Shown: in pieces, positions 46,145-60,400 of the stretch
Position numbering within the stretch: position 1 is the first letter of the stretch
Layout: the number at the start of each line of letters is the position of its first letter
DNA from: Adineta vaga
Lineage: Eukaryota > Rotifera
Length of the DNA stretch: 64,000 bases
Direction: 5' to 3'
NCBI GenBank assembly: GCA_021613535.1
Contig: CP075492.1
Span: forward strand, 11,904,001 to 11,968,000
Made by a program: the position numbers and the translations under genes
The notes under the pieces: model-generated
The model's input: the letters and a program-made list of their open reading frames with translations, nothing else
Told to the model about the DNA's origin: nothing
The model's database searches: none

Positions 46145-47784
46145 ATGTCTCTAGTGGCAAGTTTCTCTTTAGAAACGAACTCAATAGAAATTAAACATCG
46201 TTATTTATGTTCCTTTTGTCATTCTCTACTTGTGAATCCAAAATTTATTGCTTGTGGTCATCAATATTGTTCTCTTTGTCTTGAAAAAGTGCTTAAGTAA
46301 GATCTATCTATTGAATAAAATCTTTTGTTATTATCAAATTCTTTAGAACTCAACCAGCTAGATGTACAGTAACTGATTGTAATAGTATAATCACAAAAGA
46401 AGGAGTAAATTATAGCGAACAAGTTTTAACATTATTGATATGTGATTGTTTTGTTTAGATTTATCCAAATATACCTATGGAAAGTGAATTAGAACGTTTC
46501 ACAGATATTCTTTGTCGTAATCATTCGAATGGATGTGCTTGGAAAGGAAACTATCTATCCTATAAAGTAAGTTTGTCGTATGTTCTGTATTCAAATGATC
46601 TCATTTTTCCTATCAAGAATCATCTTGAAACGTGTCAATTCGAACGTTTTCAATGCGAATGTTGTTCAACAACTTTTCCTCAACGACTTGCATACGAACA
46701 ACATTATGTAATTTGTCCAAAAGCACTTGTATCCTGTCCATTAAGTCAATTTGGATGCAATGTTCAAGTAAGTTTTCCAAAAGGACAGAACATAATTGTT
46801 GCTCATCAACCTACAAAAGCATAGTGTGGATGCATGATTCTTGAAGCTATGCGTTAAAATTCGTATGTACTCATTCATTTCTTTTAGTTACTTCGAGAGG
46901 ATCTTTCCAATCATGTTCTATCATCATCAGTCGAACATCTACAAATTATTGCAAATGTTCTTTCAACTCATCAAACTGAACCACAGATTCTATCTCCACT
47001 TTCAGTTTCCAATCCTATTGAATTGAATTCTCTAAAAACTGAACTACTTCGATGTACTCAATTTCATGAACAATTCCGTTCAGAACAACAATCTCATCAA
47101 GCAATGCTTATGAAACATGAACGAGATGTTAGTCGTGCTTTAGTTAATTCTCAATTGAATAAAGGTGATATTTGTACATTAGAAAAAAAAGTTCCTTCAT
47201 TGAAATCTTCCAATCATAATGATGGTACTTATGTATGGATTATTGAAAATATTCAAGATTTATTTCGTAATGCAAAAAATGCTCCTCAACCAATTCATCT
47301 TATCTCTTCTCCATTCTATACAGCAAATGATGGATATAAACTTTCATTGAAAGTATATTTAAATGGTGATAAATCTGTTCGAGATACTTATCTATCTGTA
47401 TATGTAACAATGCGTCGAAATGATTATGATGCTTTATTAAATTGGCCATTTATTTATCCAATTACATTATGTCTTTTCGATCAAAGTATCAAACATGATC
47501 ATGTCGTACGAACATTAACACCTGATATTGAAAGTAAATGTTTTCATCGACCAGAAATGGATGCAAATATAAGTGCTGGCATACCTGAATTCTGTCCATT
47601 ATGGAAAGTATTTAGTAAAGAATTTGGCTATGTACGAAATGATAAGATGTATATTAAAGCATGTGTTGATTTCAATATATTTCCAACAAAAATTTGGTCA
47701 CATTGGTCAAAATTACAATCCTGTGGTTTACCTAATCATATACAATATATAAAATTAAAAGAATTATTAGATAATGAACAATAA
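46145..47784 (+). CDS. TRAF-like protein: RING, TRAF zinc fingers, MATH domain
   Basis: Five exons, roughly 450 residues. The start is MSLVASFSLETNS, then a RING with YLCSFCHSLLVNPKFIACGH, QYCSLCLEKVLK and, after an intron, ARCTVTDCNS. TRAF-type zinc fingers follow: CRNHSNGCAWKGNY, HLETCQFERFQCECC, YVICPKALVSCPLSQFGC. An intron of about 119 nt (46769-46887) removes two in-frame stops and joins CNVQ to LLREDLSNHVLSSSVEH, a helical region. The C terminus is a MATH/TRAF-C domain (YVWIIENIQDLFRNAK, SSPFYTANDGYKLSLKVYLN, FIYPITLCLFDQS, YIKACVDFN). TRAFs trimerise and act as ubiquitin ligases below cell-surface receptors. The gene is tail-to-tail with the LRR gene, 52 nt apart. Confidence 0.85.
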
Positions 47785-47836
47785 AACTGATTGATTTATG
47801 AAAATCTTTGCTTTTTGCTTTGAAATATTTATTTCA

Positions 47837-49352
47837 TCATTGAAGAGACAAGAATCCATGGAATGTTAATAATAAAAATAGCAGTAAGATAGAATTGAGT
47901 TGATTGAGCATTACGGCCATTGATATTGGTTGTGTTTGATGGGATGATATTTTATTCGTCTCTATATATGAAATATTGCTTGAATTGATCAGATCAGTTT
48001 CGTTTCTTGTAATGTTTATCAATTGAATGGGACATGTTTCTTGTGATGAGATTGAATTCGTACGATTCCATTGACAGAGATGTTCTTTTTTCTGTTGTAA
48101 ACAAAAATCTAATGTACAATTTGAAAAAGAATTTGTTATTTTCGATATAAAATATTGATCTTGTCCTTGTTGTGTACATGTTAAATCCCAAAAATCGATT
48201 AGATAGTTTTGAAATTGTATTAAAATACAATTACATTGTAAATTAATATTATAATTTACATCGATAAGATTTCGATTTGTAATATTATGATCTAATAATT
48301 GACATAGTAAGTCGGAAAATGTTTCCATTGAAAAAAGATTATTCGAACGAAACGATAATTTTTCTAATGTTAAAATATTGAGAAAACAAAATGCACGAGA
48401 TGAAATTGTATCTAAGTATTGATTTGAATCGAAATCAATAATACGTATGGCATGAAGATTTGATGTAAGATAATCATTTAAATATCGAATATGATTCGAT
48501 GAAATATTCCAAATTTCTAAAGATGAACTGAATAAATTTGGAAGATATTCAATTGAATTCGAAGCTAGATTTAATATTTGTAAATAATTTAATGTTCGAA
48601 TGAAATCATTCTCAATGAAATAAATTCGATTTTGAATTAAACGAAGTTCAACTAAACTTGTTAAACCATCGAATATATGATTACATAATACTGTTAAGTT
48701 ATTTGAGCTTAAATCAAGAATTTTGATGTAATAATGAGATTGATTGTCAGTTAATTTTGATAATGTTGAGAGACTTGAATCATTGATTTGACAGGCAACA
48801 GCATGAAATTCTCGTAAGAATGGTACTTGATGAAAGATTTCACCAAGATTTAAATATTCAAATGGATTATTGGATATATCAAGAATTTCTACAACGAAGA
48901 AATCATAATAATCTTCGAAAATCAATACATAACTTACCTAAACTAACACCAGGTGATGTAAATACATTCGCATGTAAATCTGTCAATTGATTTTGATTAA
49001 TTAATAATTGTCTTAGATTTTGTATTTGATCAAAAGCAGTTACATCAATTGTTTGTAAATTATTCAAATGTAAATCTAATTTTTCCACATAAATATCCGA
49101 AAAGACATAACTATCAATAGATGTGATTGAATTCAATGAAAAATCCAATGCATACCAACGCATATTATTTGGTAATTTTGGTAAGAATTCTAATTGTATA
49201 TTATGGCAATGTAATTGAGATTCATTGCCAGAATGATAACATTGACAACGTTCAGGTAAAATTAAATGTGTACAATCCGATAGAAGATATTGATTTGTTA
49301 AGTTTTCAGTTAATATCAAATGAATTATTGTGAAATAGAAGAGATATTTCAT
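47837..49352 (-). CDS. GPI-type leucine-rich-repeat surface protein
   Basis: Two exons, about 490 residues. Signal peptide MKYLFYFTIIHLILT, then an LRR N-cap (LILPERCQCYHSG) and roughly ten LRRs such as VEKLDLHLNNLQTID, NLRQLLINQNQLTDLHANVF, IKILDLSSNNLTVLCNHIF and YLQILNLASNSIEYLPNLF. An LRR C-cap with CNCILIQFQNYLIDFWDLTC and further Cys follows, then an Asn/Ser-rich N-glycosylation-prone stem. The C terminus is hydrophobic (QLNSILLLFLLLTFHGFLSL), as for GPI attachment. The single intron (49 nt, GTAAGT...TTGTAG) joins SPGVSL to EILDISNNPF. The role is probably cell-surface recognition or adhesion; the ligand is unknown. Confidence 0.8.
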
Positions 49353-50735
49353 GATGATATGATCACTGGATGCTCTAGAATATAAATAGAGAATAAAGAA
49401 CAATGAACATGTCAATCAATCTCTCATTAACATCGAATGAAGGAATCTTGCAATCTTAACACTCCAGATATCATTATCGACAGTATCTTCTTGAGGATAT
49501 TTCTCTCTTCCTGACTGTCATATCTCTATTATCGTTCTGATGGATAAATCTATGCTTTAGGAAAAAAAAGAAGATCAGTAGATAAACGAGTAATTTTCCT
49601 TCTGCTCGAATACTAATGAATATAGAACCAGAAATCAGAAGTCTTTTCTCAATGAAATGGAAAAAAATCCGATTGTTTCTTCTTTGTTCGTTAAACACAA
49701 GTCTTCGATCTTTGATTTCCTATATTTTTCCTTTCTAGTCAGTTGTGCACATATATACGTTACATTTTGTCTGACATTTGAGTCTTGATATGACGCACAT
49801 ACTGGCATGTTTCATGCTATCATCTTCGTGTTCAGATTAATATATAAGGAGAAGTTCAGTTGATTGATTATTGTATCAAACAAAACACGATACTATATAC
49901 ATAATTCAGTAACAGTTATAGTTTGTAAAAAGTCAAAAGAAATACAAGATCATATTAGTTTTCTTCTCTCCATTATAGATATATAGATCAAGAAATAAAG
50001 TCGCCAACGAGATTATGGTGAAATATAACAGAAGTCAAATATGCGTGTTCTTTCATTGATGTGTTCTATTCGCGTGTCATACTACGATTCTCGTGTGTCA
50101 GTATTGATATATTGTACTATACTACTAATAAGAAATCATTATTGACTGAAAATATATGTTAATGAAGTTCTTCATTTACTTCTATACATGCAAGAAAATG
50201 AATCAGATTTCACTTACAAACGGAAAATATTTTGTTTTCCATATGAATGTTAATCATTTTTGTTTTGTAATTCAATCTGTACAAGATGTGATGTTCTTTA
50301 TTTTGTTTAAACAGAAACAAAGTCCTTACTTGAATATTACGTCGCTCCTACATAGATACTTTAATACACTTGCAATAAAGCACACTCTGTAATTGTGTAT
50401 ACAGACTGAAGAAGAAGAAGAAGAAGATGATAATCAATGTATATGACAAGACGTTGGATAACGACATCTATTTTCACGTTTGAAAAGTTAATTTATTGAT
50501 TCTGGCGAGTATTCCTGAATATAAAAGTAAAATTAAATCTTTATATATTTTATTTGAATTTGAGTTTTATTATTTATTAATCAAACATTTTCTGAGAGTC
50601 CCTTTATTTCTCAAGATGGTAACTGTACAGTTTTCGTCTTATCATTATTATTGTTTTTGTTTTCTTCTCTTCTCTTCTCTCGTCTCGTGTCTATAATCAA
50701 TCAAAAATGTTCTATCTATTTTAGATTAAAACTTA
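49353..50735. other. Divergent intergenic region LRR / RhoA
   Basis: About 1.4 kb. An ATATATAAGGAG element near 49838-49849 and an acceptor TCTATTTTAG 12 nt before the RhoA ATG suggest an untranslated first RhoA exon and 5' intron, or trans-splicing. A (GAA)n repeat lies at 50408-50428. No protein gene is supported. Confidence 0.45.
50408..50428. repeat. (GAA)n microsatellite
   Basis: Seven GAA units upstream of RhoA, the longest clean trinucleotide run in the window. Confidence 0.85.
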
Positions 50736-51432
<697 letters not shown>

Positions 51433-53225
51433 TGAATCAATTTTTCTCTTTCATCTATCTCAATGTGTGAACTAACTAGTCGCAAACAAAAACACTAATA
51501 TCTTGTTAAACTAGTCGTGTGCAAGTGTTTTTTTCTCAGAACAAAAGAACAACACAAAAAAAAGAAACTAAAGACATCTAATTTTTTTGGGCTTTTTTTT
51601 CTTTTCTACTCATTATATTACTATTACACTTAACCCTTTTTCTTTCCTATTCGATTAATGTATATTTCATTCTTATCATGATTATTTCAATATTCTGTTC
51701 TGCTGTTGCTTATTTGGTCAAGAGTTTAAAAATGAGTGTGCGTTTTTGTATAATAAGTTCAACCCTTTGGTTTTTTTTAACAATAAAGGCAAACACACAT
51801 ATTTGAATGAAGAAAATGAATTTTCCATCACATATTTAACCTTAATTTCATTCGATTTTCTTGTCATGATTTATGAAAATCTATAACTTCGAAAAATATC
51901 ATCAACAAAGCACATCTGCTTCCACGATGATTGATTAATGATCTATTACTTCGTTTGTTGATGTCAAGAGAACTTGTCAGAAAAGAACATTGTACCTCTG
52001 TGACAAGTTTAACGGTCGATACGACCATTATATTAACAAATCTTTTTATAGACTTGAACGGCAAGTGTTAAATGTCCAAATAATCTTATACTTCTTAAAG
52101 ACTTAATAAAATAATTAATTTGTCTATTTTTATAATGTTATACAAAGCCTATAAGTGTAATTTTTTTAATCAAAATATTACTAAATTTTCCGAACAGATC
52201 ATCATCGAATATGATAGACAAAAAAACTAATTTTCAAAACTTGATCTCCATTCAGTTTCATGCTATCAATATTGATAATCGTTTCGCAACAGACCATATT
52301 ATCATAATTAATAGAATATGCTTGAGTCATGGTCATGGTCACATCGATTACAGTCATGACCATGACTAAACAATATTGATTACGCTAATCTCCAGTTCAT
52401 AAACAGATCAAATAAAACTTGACTTTCGAAAGATATACATCCATCCTGAAATGATATCTTTCGAAAAACTCTATAGAATAGAATTGATGTCACTAAATGT
52501 TAAGAATTCTCTTTATTACTGAATAAAGTGTAAAAGAATGAATTGCTCGGTTTAATTATCTTAACAAGTACATAATGTACTACAATTAATTATAATTTAT
52601 CAATGATGATTAAAGTTTTCTTCATTCTAAACAATCTCAAATGATTGTGTAGATTCTAATGATGAACGCTTTTCGAATGTTCTCTGCAGATAAAAGAAAA
52701 CGTTGTGTGTGTTGTCTTATTATTTCCGAGTAATAACGATGATTGCTAATTATTAATCTTAATTGATTTATGGGAAAATAAATTTTGATAAAATTTATCT
52801 TGCTTCAAGCAATGATTTCTATATATATCCGTTTCATATTTTTGATTAGTATGTTTTTCGAAAAATATTGTGATTATCTTCAAGCTAGAAATCTAATTAA
52901 TTTATCAAATCTCTTATCTGATAAAAGAAAAAAAAATACCAAAATGTGGATAATTTATGCTGATGTTTTTCATCAGATCCTTTGGAGTTATGTTACTATG
53001 ACTGAAATGTGAGATCTTATTTCTTAGTACCATAATTTCGGTTGACTGGAACAAAATAGTCTGATGTACTTTAGTCGATGATCTTTCTATTATTGGTCAT
53101 TCGTTTCGAAGTGTATCATCTGTTCTATTAGGATATTTATTTCTTATTGATATCATGTTTCACAAAATTGGCCATTCTTTTAAGCGGCAAAGTTAATTAT
53201 AGTTGTCCTTTCTTTATTGTACCCA
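51433..53225. other. Intergenic region, RhoA 3' UTR and spacer
   Basis: About 1.8 kb. The first 350 nt are the RhoA 3' UTR (AATAAA at 51782). A perfect 12-nt inverted repeat lies at 52326-52366. Otherwise AT-rich without gene support. Confidence 0.5.
52326..52366. repeat. Perfect 12-bp inverted repeat (hairpin)
   Basis: GTCATGGTCATG at 52326-52337 is exactly complementary to CATGACCATGAC at 52355-52366, with a 17-nt loop. The arms are themselves a TCATGG/CATGAC near-duplication. Confidence 0.7.
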
Positions 53226-53660
53226 ATGTTTAACGTAGTTGTTTTCTTATCTATGATTCAGTACAGTTTAACATTGAGATGTTATGATTGTTTGAATTGT
53301 CCATATCCATGGTCAAGTTATGGTATACAGACGTATGGATCTTTTGTTGGTGTTTTTTCACGTGTTCAATCTTGTTATGTAAGGTTACTTGTGGAACAAA
53401 ATGAAGATAATCGGAATAGTTTTGTTTAGAAAAAAGAATTTTATAATGCAATTGATCGACAACTTGATCGAGTTGTGCGTGGTGGCCTTGATCGAGAATG
53501 TCACGCAGGAAAAATTGAAACCATTGAAGAAAGATCTATCACTTATTGTTGTTATTCAAGTTATTGTAATGATACACAAAGAAAAGCTCATATAATTCAA
53601 AAACTCATTACTTTTTTAGTTACGCTTTTGTTTTTCCATAAGAGAATAAATAGAAATTGA
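53226..53660 (+). CDS. Ly6/uPAR-type three-finger surface protein
   Basis: Two exons, about 130 residues. Signal peptide MFNVVVFLSMIQYSLT, mature start LRCYDCLNCPYPWSSYG, then VQSCY. After an intron starting GTAAGG and ending GTTTAG come KKEFYNAIDRQLDR, GLDRECHAGKIE, and YCCYSSYCND near the end. The CxxC start and the CC...CN ending are the LU/three-finger signature. The C terminus has a hydrophobic stretch (LITFLVTLLFF) followed by HKRINRN, so GPI attachment is possible but the tail is unusually charged. Such proteins modulate receptors or junctions; the partner is unknown. Confidence 0.75.
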
Positions 53661-54747
53661 AGTCATGAAACTGTCACGACAACAGATAAGATTATTATTA
53701 ATAAGGAAAAAAAAGGGAAGATCATCAAGTATCTACGTCATTGACTGTCAAAAGAATTTGATTTTTGACATTTTATACATTTGAAAACCTCCGTTTACAA
53801 TAAACTGTCGTATAATCAGTTAACTTTTGAAATCAGAAATAATGATACACGCATTTTGTACTTTTTGTAAAGAGGGAATTCTTTCTTTGACAAAAACTAT
53901 TCATCTATTCTATCATGTTTTCAAGTAAAGAATAATAGAATATAATAAATATTTGAATAACTATTAGTATAGAGAAAGAGAAAATTACAGTAACGATTCA
54001 TACAGCTCTTTTGATATTAAAATAACATAATTGAAATATGAAAACATATTGAAGAGAAAATCGACTTTATAGATCAGTGTAATAACTGTGAACGTAAGAA
54101 GGATTTATTTTGTCGTCTTTAGTTTCGGTGCAGGACAAAATATTCATCTATTTATTGTTTTTTTTAATATTCTTCGCTAATAAGAAAACGTTGAGCGTGT
54201 TTATGTGGAAACCAAATGTTTGATTAGAGTACATTCGTTATGATTGCCTTTAGCATTCAATACTAAAGACAGTATTTATTAGAAGCTGTTAGGTATTCTT
54301 TGTATTACGTCGGAACAAATGTTTTTGTTGATTCTAGTTTTATTTGTAAGAGAAGAAAAAAAAGATAGAAAACGTTTCTCTTCACTCATTGTTTATCTGT
54401 ATATAATTCAATATAGATGACTAGTGATCATATTGTTCTCATATTCGTTTTGATCATTCCGATAATCAATTAAATTATGTAAATTTGTATATGTTCGAAT
54501 AGTTTTGTTTTTACTATACGATGTGAAGAAATTTGTTTGTTGTCAGAAGGGAAAAGAGAGAGAGAGAGAGAAAGGAGGATGACAAGTGCTGAAAGGAAAG
54601 AAATATTCTATAAAATTAGAGCAAAAAAAGAGATAGAGAGAAGAAAAAAAACTAATGATATTAATTTTCTTGTCAAAAGTAGTTTCTATTCTCATTTCAG
54701 AAAATACACATCTATATATTATTAACTATCAAACAAAATTTACAATA
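53661..54747. other. Spacer before the GPCR gene
   Basis: About 1.1 kb, AT-rich, with a (GA)n run at 54555-54571 and an acceptor-like CTCATTTCAG about 48 nt before the GPCR ATG, suggesting a 5' leader intron or trans-splice site. No gene is supported. Confidence 0.45.
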
Positions 54748-56086
54748 ATGAATGAAACAAAGTTTTTTTTTGCAAATCAATCATCAACTTGTACTAGTAA
54801 TCCATTTATTAGCTATCTACAATTGTTTTACATTCCTTGTCTGGCTATTCTTGGTATATGTGGAAATATCATCTGTGCAATTGTTTTTTCTACAAAGTCA
54901 TTAAGGTAAAATTTGGCGAATTAATTTTACTTACAAAACTATTTGATTTGTTTTTAGACGCCTTCGTTCATCATCGTTTCTATTTTTGTTAGCAGTAAGT
55001 GATGTTTTCTTTCTAATGGATCTTATACCCGGATGGATAAACACAGCTTTTGTTCGATCATTGTATCATGGTGCAAATTTAATCTGTAAGATTCAAACTT
55101 ATGTTTCATTTGTCGCGTCATTTGTTCATATATGGATGGTGCTTGCTTTTACAGCTGAACGCTTTGTCGCCGTTAATTTTCCTTTACGTCATATGTCCCA
55201 ATGGACACCTCGATTTTCTCGAACGATTATTTTAATTATAATAACACCTGCAATAATCTTCTATATCTACCCATCATTTTTTGCATCGGAAGTTGATAAA
55301 GATGGACTATGTCGTGAGAAAGAAAGTCATGTTCGTTATCTAACTCATATAAATACAATTGATACGATTATGACAATGTTTTTACCATTTATTCTTGTTT
55401 CAATCTTAAATATATCAATTATTCGAAAATTATTCTGTTCAAATACATTTCGAAAACATGTCTTTGATAATGGTTCAACGTATCAATGTCGTCGAACATC
55501 AAATTGGACATCAGATCATACGTGTACATTAAAACGAACAGAAAAATCCGCATCAACTACACGGAAAAAACAGCCACAACAACAACGAAATGATTCAACT
55601 CGTCGACATATTTTAACGGAATTACGCTTGACAAAAATGCTCTTAGCTATATCATTAACATGTCTTTCATTTAATTTCCCTTCATATTATTTACGTCTCG
55701 TTAGTTTTTATGAACAAACAAATGAAAATTTAACAGTCGATGATCATTATACAGCTTTTGCACTTTGTCGAGATATTCTATTACATTATATGTCCTATTT
55801 AAGTTATTCGATGAATATTTTTATATACATTCTCTTTGGAGCAAACTTTCGTCGAGCATTAAAACGAGTTTTTACCACAAATAAAAAACTCAATTCAAAA
55901 TTAAAGAATTTAAAATCATTTAATCATGATAATGATACATATTCTTTGGATTATTCAGTTGGAGAAACAACTCCGTCATTGAATGGTTCCATACGTGGTT
56001 ATTCTAAATCTCCTAAACTACGAGAGCACTTCATTGTTCATCGAGACTTATTGAAAAAACAACCTCCTCTACAAACAATACAATAG
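54748..56086 (+). CDS. Rhodopsin-class neuropeptide-type GPCR
   Basis: Two exons, about 425 residues. The N terminus has N-glycosylation sites (NETKF, NQSST). TM1 is YIPCLAILGICGNIICAIVF with the conserved GN. The intron falls after STKSLR. TM2 is FLFLLAVSDVFFLMDLIPGW, TM3 ends LAFTAERFVAVNFPLR (ERF in place of DRY), TM4 is IILIIITPAIIFYIY and TM5 is TMFLPFILVSILNISIIRKL. A long basic third loop of about 90 residues follows, then TM6 LLAISLTCLSFNFPSYYL and TM7 YLSYSMNIFIYILFG, in which SMNIFIY replaces NPxxY. The outer Cys in LICKIQTY and in LCREKESH can form the usual disulfide. The look is of FMRFamide-receptor-like peptide receptors; the ligand is unknown. Confidence 0.85.
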
Positions 56087-57425
56087 AAAAGAACCCTTTT
56101 TTTTCTCAAGTACAAAGAGCTTAAAAAGAATTGATGTGACGTCAATACTGATTGTACTTTGAACGAGTTCATCAACAATTTTTCTAACTACTTTGAACAG
56201 ATTTTCGATGAAGAAGAGTTTTGAATAAATATAAATCGATATAAGAGAATCATTTATTATCACTACAACGAACATATATCTTCTGAATGATATAAACAAA
56301 AAAATTGTTCTGACAAAGAAGAATTGTTTATTTATAAGTAGAAGAAGAAGAAGAAATCTGCTTCCCGTAATTCATTCTAACTTGATTTTCTTTTCGTATT
56401 CCATTGGACAGAAACCGAACTTAAAGCATGAGGTAGTTCAATTAGTAATTCCATCAATGTTCATTTAAAGAATTTCTTTATTCATGGTAATTGATTTTGT
56501 TCTATTATTTATTAGAATTTTAATTAAAAAAATATCCTATTCTCATCCATGAGTCATCTTTGGCATTGACTATTGCAATGTTTCTCGAACAAAGTACAAA
56601 ACAAGGGTTGAATAGAAACAAATTTATATTTAATAAGAAGCGAAAGAGAACCTTTCATTCATCTTGATATCAATAATTCAATGAGTAAAATAAAATACTT
56701 CTTCACTCTCAATTCTCTTCATTATCTATTTGTGCTCGTATTAAATGGAAAATAGGTTATTTGGTTTATATATATGTATATATATATTTATTTATTAGAT
56801 TGAAAATTGACGGATAGAAGAAGAGAATTGGATATGAACGGAAATCAATTATGATATGCAATATGACCTATTTTAAAAATAAGGATTCACACTACGACTT
56901 CAATCATTTTTGTTTTGATTAACATCAATCAAATATACCTGATACGATCAACTTTGATTAACTTTCATGCGAAGAAAAAACGCCTATCTAGATGACGCTA
57001 AAATCTCTGTGATATAACAGCAGCGACATATTTCTGTAAAGGTATTTCTTTCCAATAAAAAAATTCATCGTTTTATTGAAGGAAACAAAAATATGTTTAA
57101 GTCTATTTATGAGTATTTAGTTAAGTATTCATATCTATTTATCGACAAGTGTTAAAATGGATGTTAATATAATCCAATGAAAATGATAAAAAATGAGTGA
57201 CTGATGATGCCTTGTCAATTCTTCGTCTTTTCATCATCATTATCATTTGATATAGCGAACATATTTTTCTCTGTTTATTTATTCGATATTTGTTTTTTCT
57301 TGAAAAGAAATATTAATTGAATGAAATAGCTTCATTTCTTTTTTTTTTCTTATATGGTATCGAAATCAAATATTTTCTTCTGTTTAGATGAAGACATTTT
57401 CTTTTAGTTATGACTAACAATTTCA
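56087..57425. other. Spacer GPCR to RhoGEF
   Basis: About 1.3 kb, AT-rich, with a (GAA)n run at 56340-56355. An acceptor-like CATTTTCTTTTAG precedes the RhoGEF ATG by about 20 nt. No gene is supported. Confidence 0.45.
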
Positions 57426-60400
57426 ATGGAACACGAACGGTAAAAGACTCATATTGTCTAATTTATATATATATATATATACTCATTTGTAATTACATTT
57501 CTCCATGTTGTTTGTGTCTAGTCTTTTTTCGTATTTGATTGATCCCGATTTACCTAATGGTTTGTGTTAAATATTTGAGAGTAAAAAATCTTGTCATTCA
57601 ATAATTATCAATTTTAGGACTTGAACAGAAAAATGTCATTATTCAAAGAGATCGATATGGTTATGGATTGACAGTATCTGGTGATAATCCTGTATATGTA
57701 TTGAGTGTACGTGATGGTGGTGCTGCACATCGAGCTGGAGTTAATGTGAACGATCAGATAGTAAAGGTAAAATCTCGAATTCCAATGAAATCTATTGCGT
57801 TGTTGTTGTTTTTTTTCGAACGATATTTTCTTGTTTTGTTTTTTTACGTATGAATCATTTTACTTAGTCATTTCATAATAGTAATACGAATAGAGTTGGA
57901 TATTATATGTTGATTAATAAAAAATCAGTTAGAATAAAAGACAAATAGACGTTTTTGTTTATTTCCTGTTGTCATTAGGTAAGATTCATTGGAATTGTTT
58001 TGTTGGCAGCATAAACAAAAACTGATTAATGGCCTTGGAAAATAGATAGACGAGTATATTTTTCTTCGTAAACTTCGTTATTTTTTCCCTCGTACAAATT
58101 GTTCTGAGTGAATACACCTGTTTTTTTTCTCTTCTTCTATCCATGACAAATTTTGTACGATCATAAAGTTTGAAAATTTTTTCATTATTATACTGCATCG
58201 TGTTGAAAGTCATAATCACTGATTTGAGATTATCAATAGTCAAGATATATATATACATAGCTGATTTAGTGTTGATGACAAGTTTATTTCTCTATTGATT
58301 TCTTTTCAGGTCAACGGCACGCGTGTAACCCATTGTACACATGCTGATGTAGTCAATCTAATCAAATGTAAGTTTGTTTTTTTTTATTCTCGAATTAATT
58401 AGTAACGAGTTGATAAGTTGAAGAGATCAATTTTCTTGTCTATATTCGAGCATTCTAATCTATGAATGTTCAAATAAACAAAGAAGAAAGATGCTTGATC
58501 AGTTGGTGGCCAACTAATATATTTGTCTTAACTGATTTCGCAATATGTTGATAAACATCATATTATCTCATTCCATATGGATTGTTTATTTTTTTCTTTG
58601 ACCTTGATTGATCATATGTTGTGGATGTACGTGATTAAAAAGACTTTTCGAGTCATTAATTAATTACATATCTTTCAACAACTTTCATGTAATCTCTATT
58701 GAATGTTTTCTTATTCGTTTACTTCATCCGAACAAACTAAATTCAAGGAATGTATTCGACAAAGATATGAAAGATCAAATTTCCTTGATTGATTCTTTTC
58801 GCTCTAATTATTCGTAATCTTAATCTTCGATAGACAAACTACTGAAAAAAAAAAGAAATCAGTCTTTCTTCTATATAGAAGATACATCGAGATATATATG
58901 TATGTACGCATAATACAATCGAAGAAAATTCTCCTATTACTTTGTTTGTATATATCGACTGAAAAGGAGAGATAGCTGATGCTATATTTCTTTCTTCATT
59001 CTCGTTTTGTCGGCGTCATTACGGACAATTTCTTTTGTTAGAGACAAAGGCCATATGCTCCAGCTATGTTTTTGTGTATTAAGAATTAACAATTTATCAT
59101 TCTGAAAATAACATACTAGTCGATTGTGTCAATAAGAAGAAGTTATCTTCGAACGGAATGATATCATTATATTGAACATCATTCTTCCGTTTGAGTCGCT
59201 TTTTAATCAAGCAATTGATTGTGAATCATTTGCATTGATAATCTTTTAGATTTTCGTCAAGAGACTAAGAAAAAGAAACGATATGTCCTCTTCGATATCG
59301 GTACGTATCCCAGATTGTAAATTAGGCACTGTTCGTGTCGATCGAACAGTCGATATTTATCCGATTTCGATAATACGTGATGAACCTATCTTCCATGCAC
59401 AATCTTGTGTACCACAATTGGTATTACAACAACAATTATCAACAGTCCCAAGTGAATTCTTCATTGAAACTCCTACAGAAGAACGTGAATATATTCCTAA
59501 AACGAAATGGAATTATCAAAGTCGTTCTGAAAATGAAGATGAATCTGATATTGCAGTTATCTATTCGCTTATACGATGTGCAACAACACGTCGAACATCC
59601 ATACCATACTTATCTGTTTTACCATTAACAACAAATGTGAACATTCCTCGACCGTGCATAGCTCGCACATATAGTTTAGAACCATCATTAACTCCAATTG
59701 TAACACATATATCAAAACAAGCTCAAATAAAAACATTAACATCGACACGTACAATAACAACAATAACAACACCATCAACAACTGTTACTCGACTATCACC
59801 ACCAACGCGTATTCAAACTTCAACTTCATTTACATCACATGATCGACCATCAGCGCCGTTAATTGCTGTTAAACCTCGACCATATTCCTTTAGAAGTTCA
59901 GGACGTAATGTGATTGAACGACAAATTTCTCATATAACAGAACGTGTTTCACAATTACATGAGAATTTTATTTCTCGTCTGTCAATCGCGCATCCACCAC
60001 GTCAACCACGAAATCGTTCTCTATCAACTTTCTATCCACCATTAACTACTTCGAATCTAGATGATTCGACTCAATTAGATAATCGTTTAATAAGACCGCG
60101 ACCGAAATCTGAAACTTATGAGGATCATCATCGTGTTCAGACAGGTAAAATATCATTATCATATGAACAATACATCTGCATATAACAAATGATTTATCGA
60201 GATGCCGAGAAGACAAAATTGACACTAGGAGACATATTTGAAGTCTCATCTATATGCTCTCAACGAGTATGTTTCCATCTTTGTCTACCATGTTGACATT
60301 TAAGACATTAATTTTTCCGTTTCGCTGTCATTCTTTCGTCTATTATCGTTAGTATGTTGATGGATGTAGAGAGAAGAGGAGAGTTCCGCGATATACATTA

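Noticed and set aside
46769-46858. Extra exon of the TRAF gene reading VSFPKGQNIIVAHQPTKA, or one starting at the TAG acceptor
   Set aside because: Both lead to stops; a single intron from 46769 to 46887 gives the expected TRAF-finger-to-helix join.
59249-60144. The 59283 exon as a cassette exon following the PDZ exon
   Set aside because: The PDZ donor is phase 1, while the exon's frame needs phase 0 at its acceptor; the other frame stops within about 27 codons.
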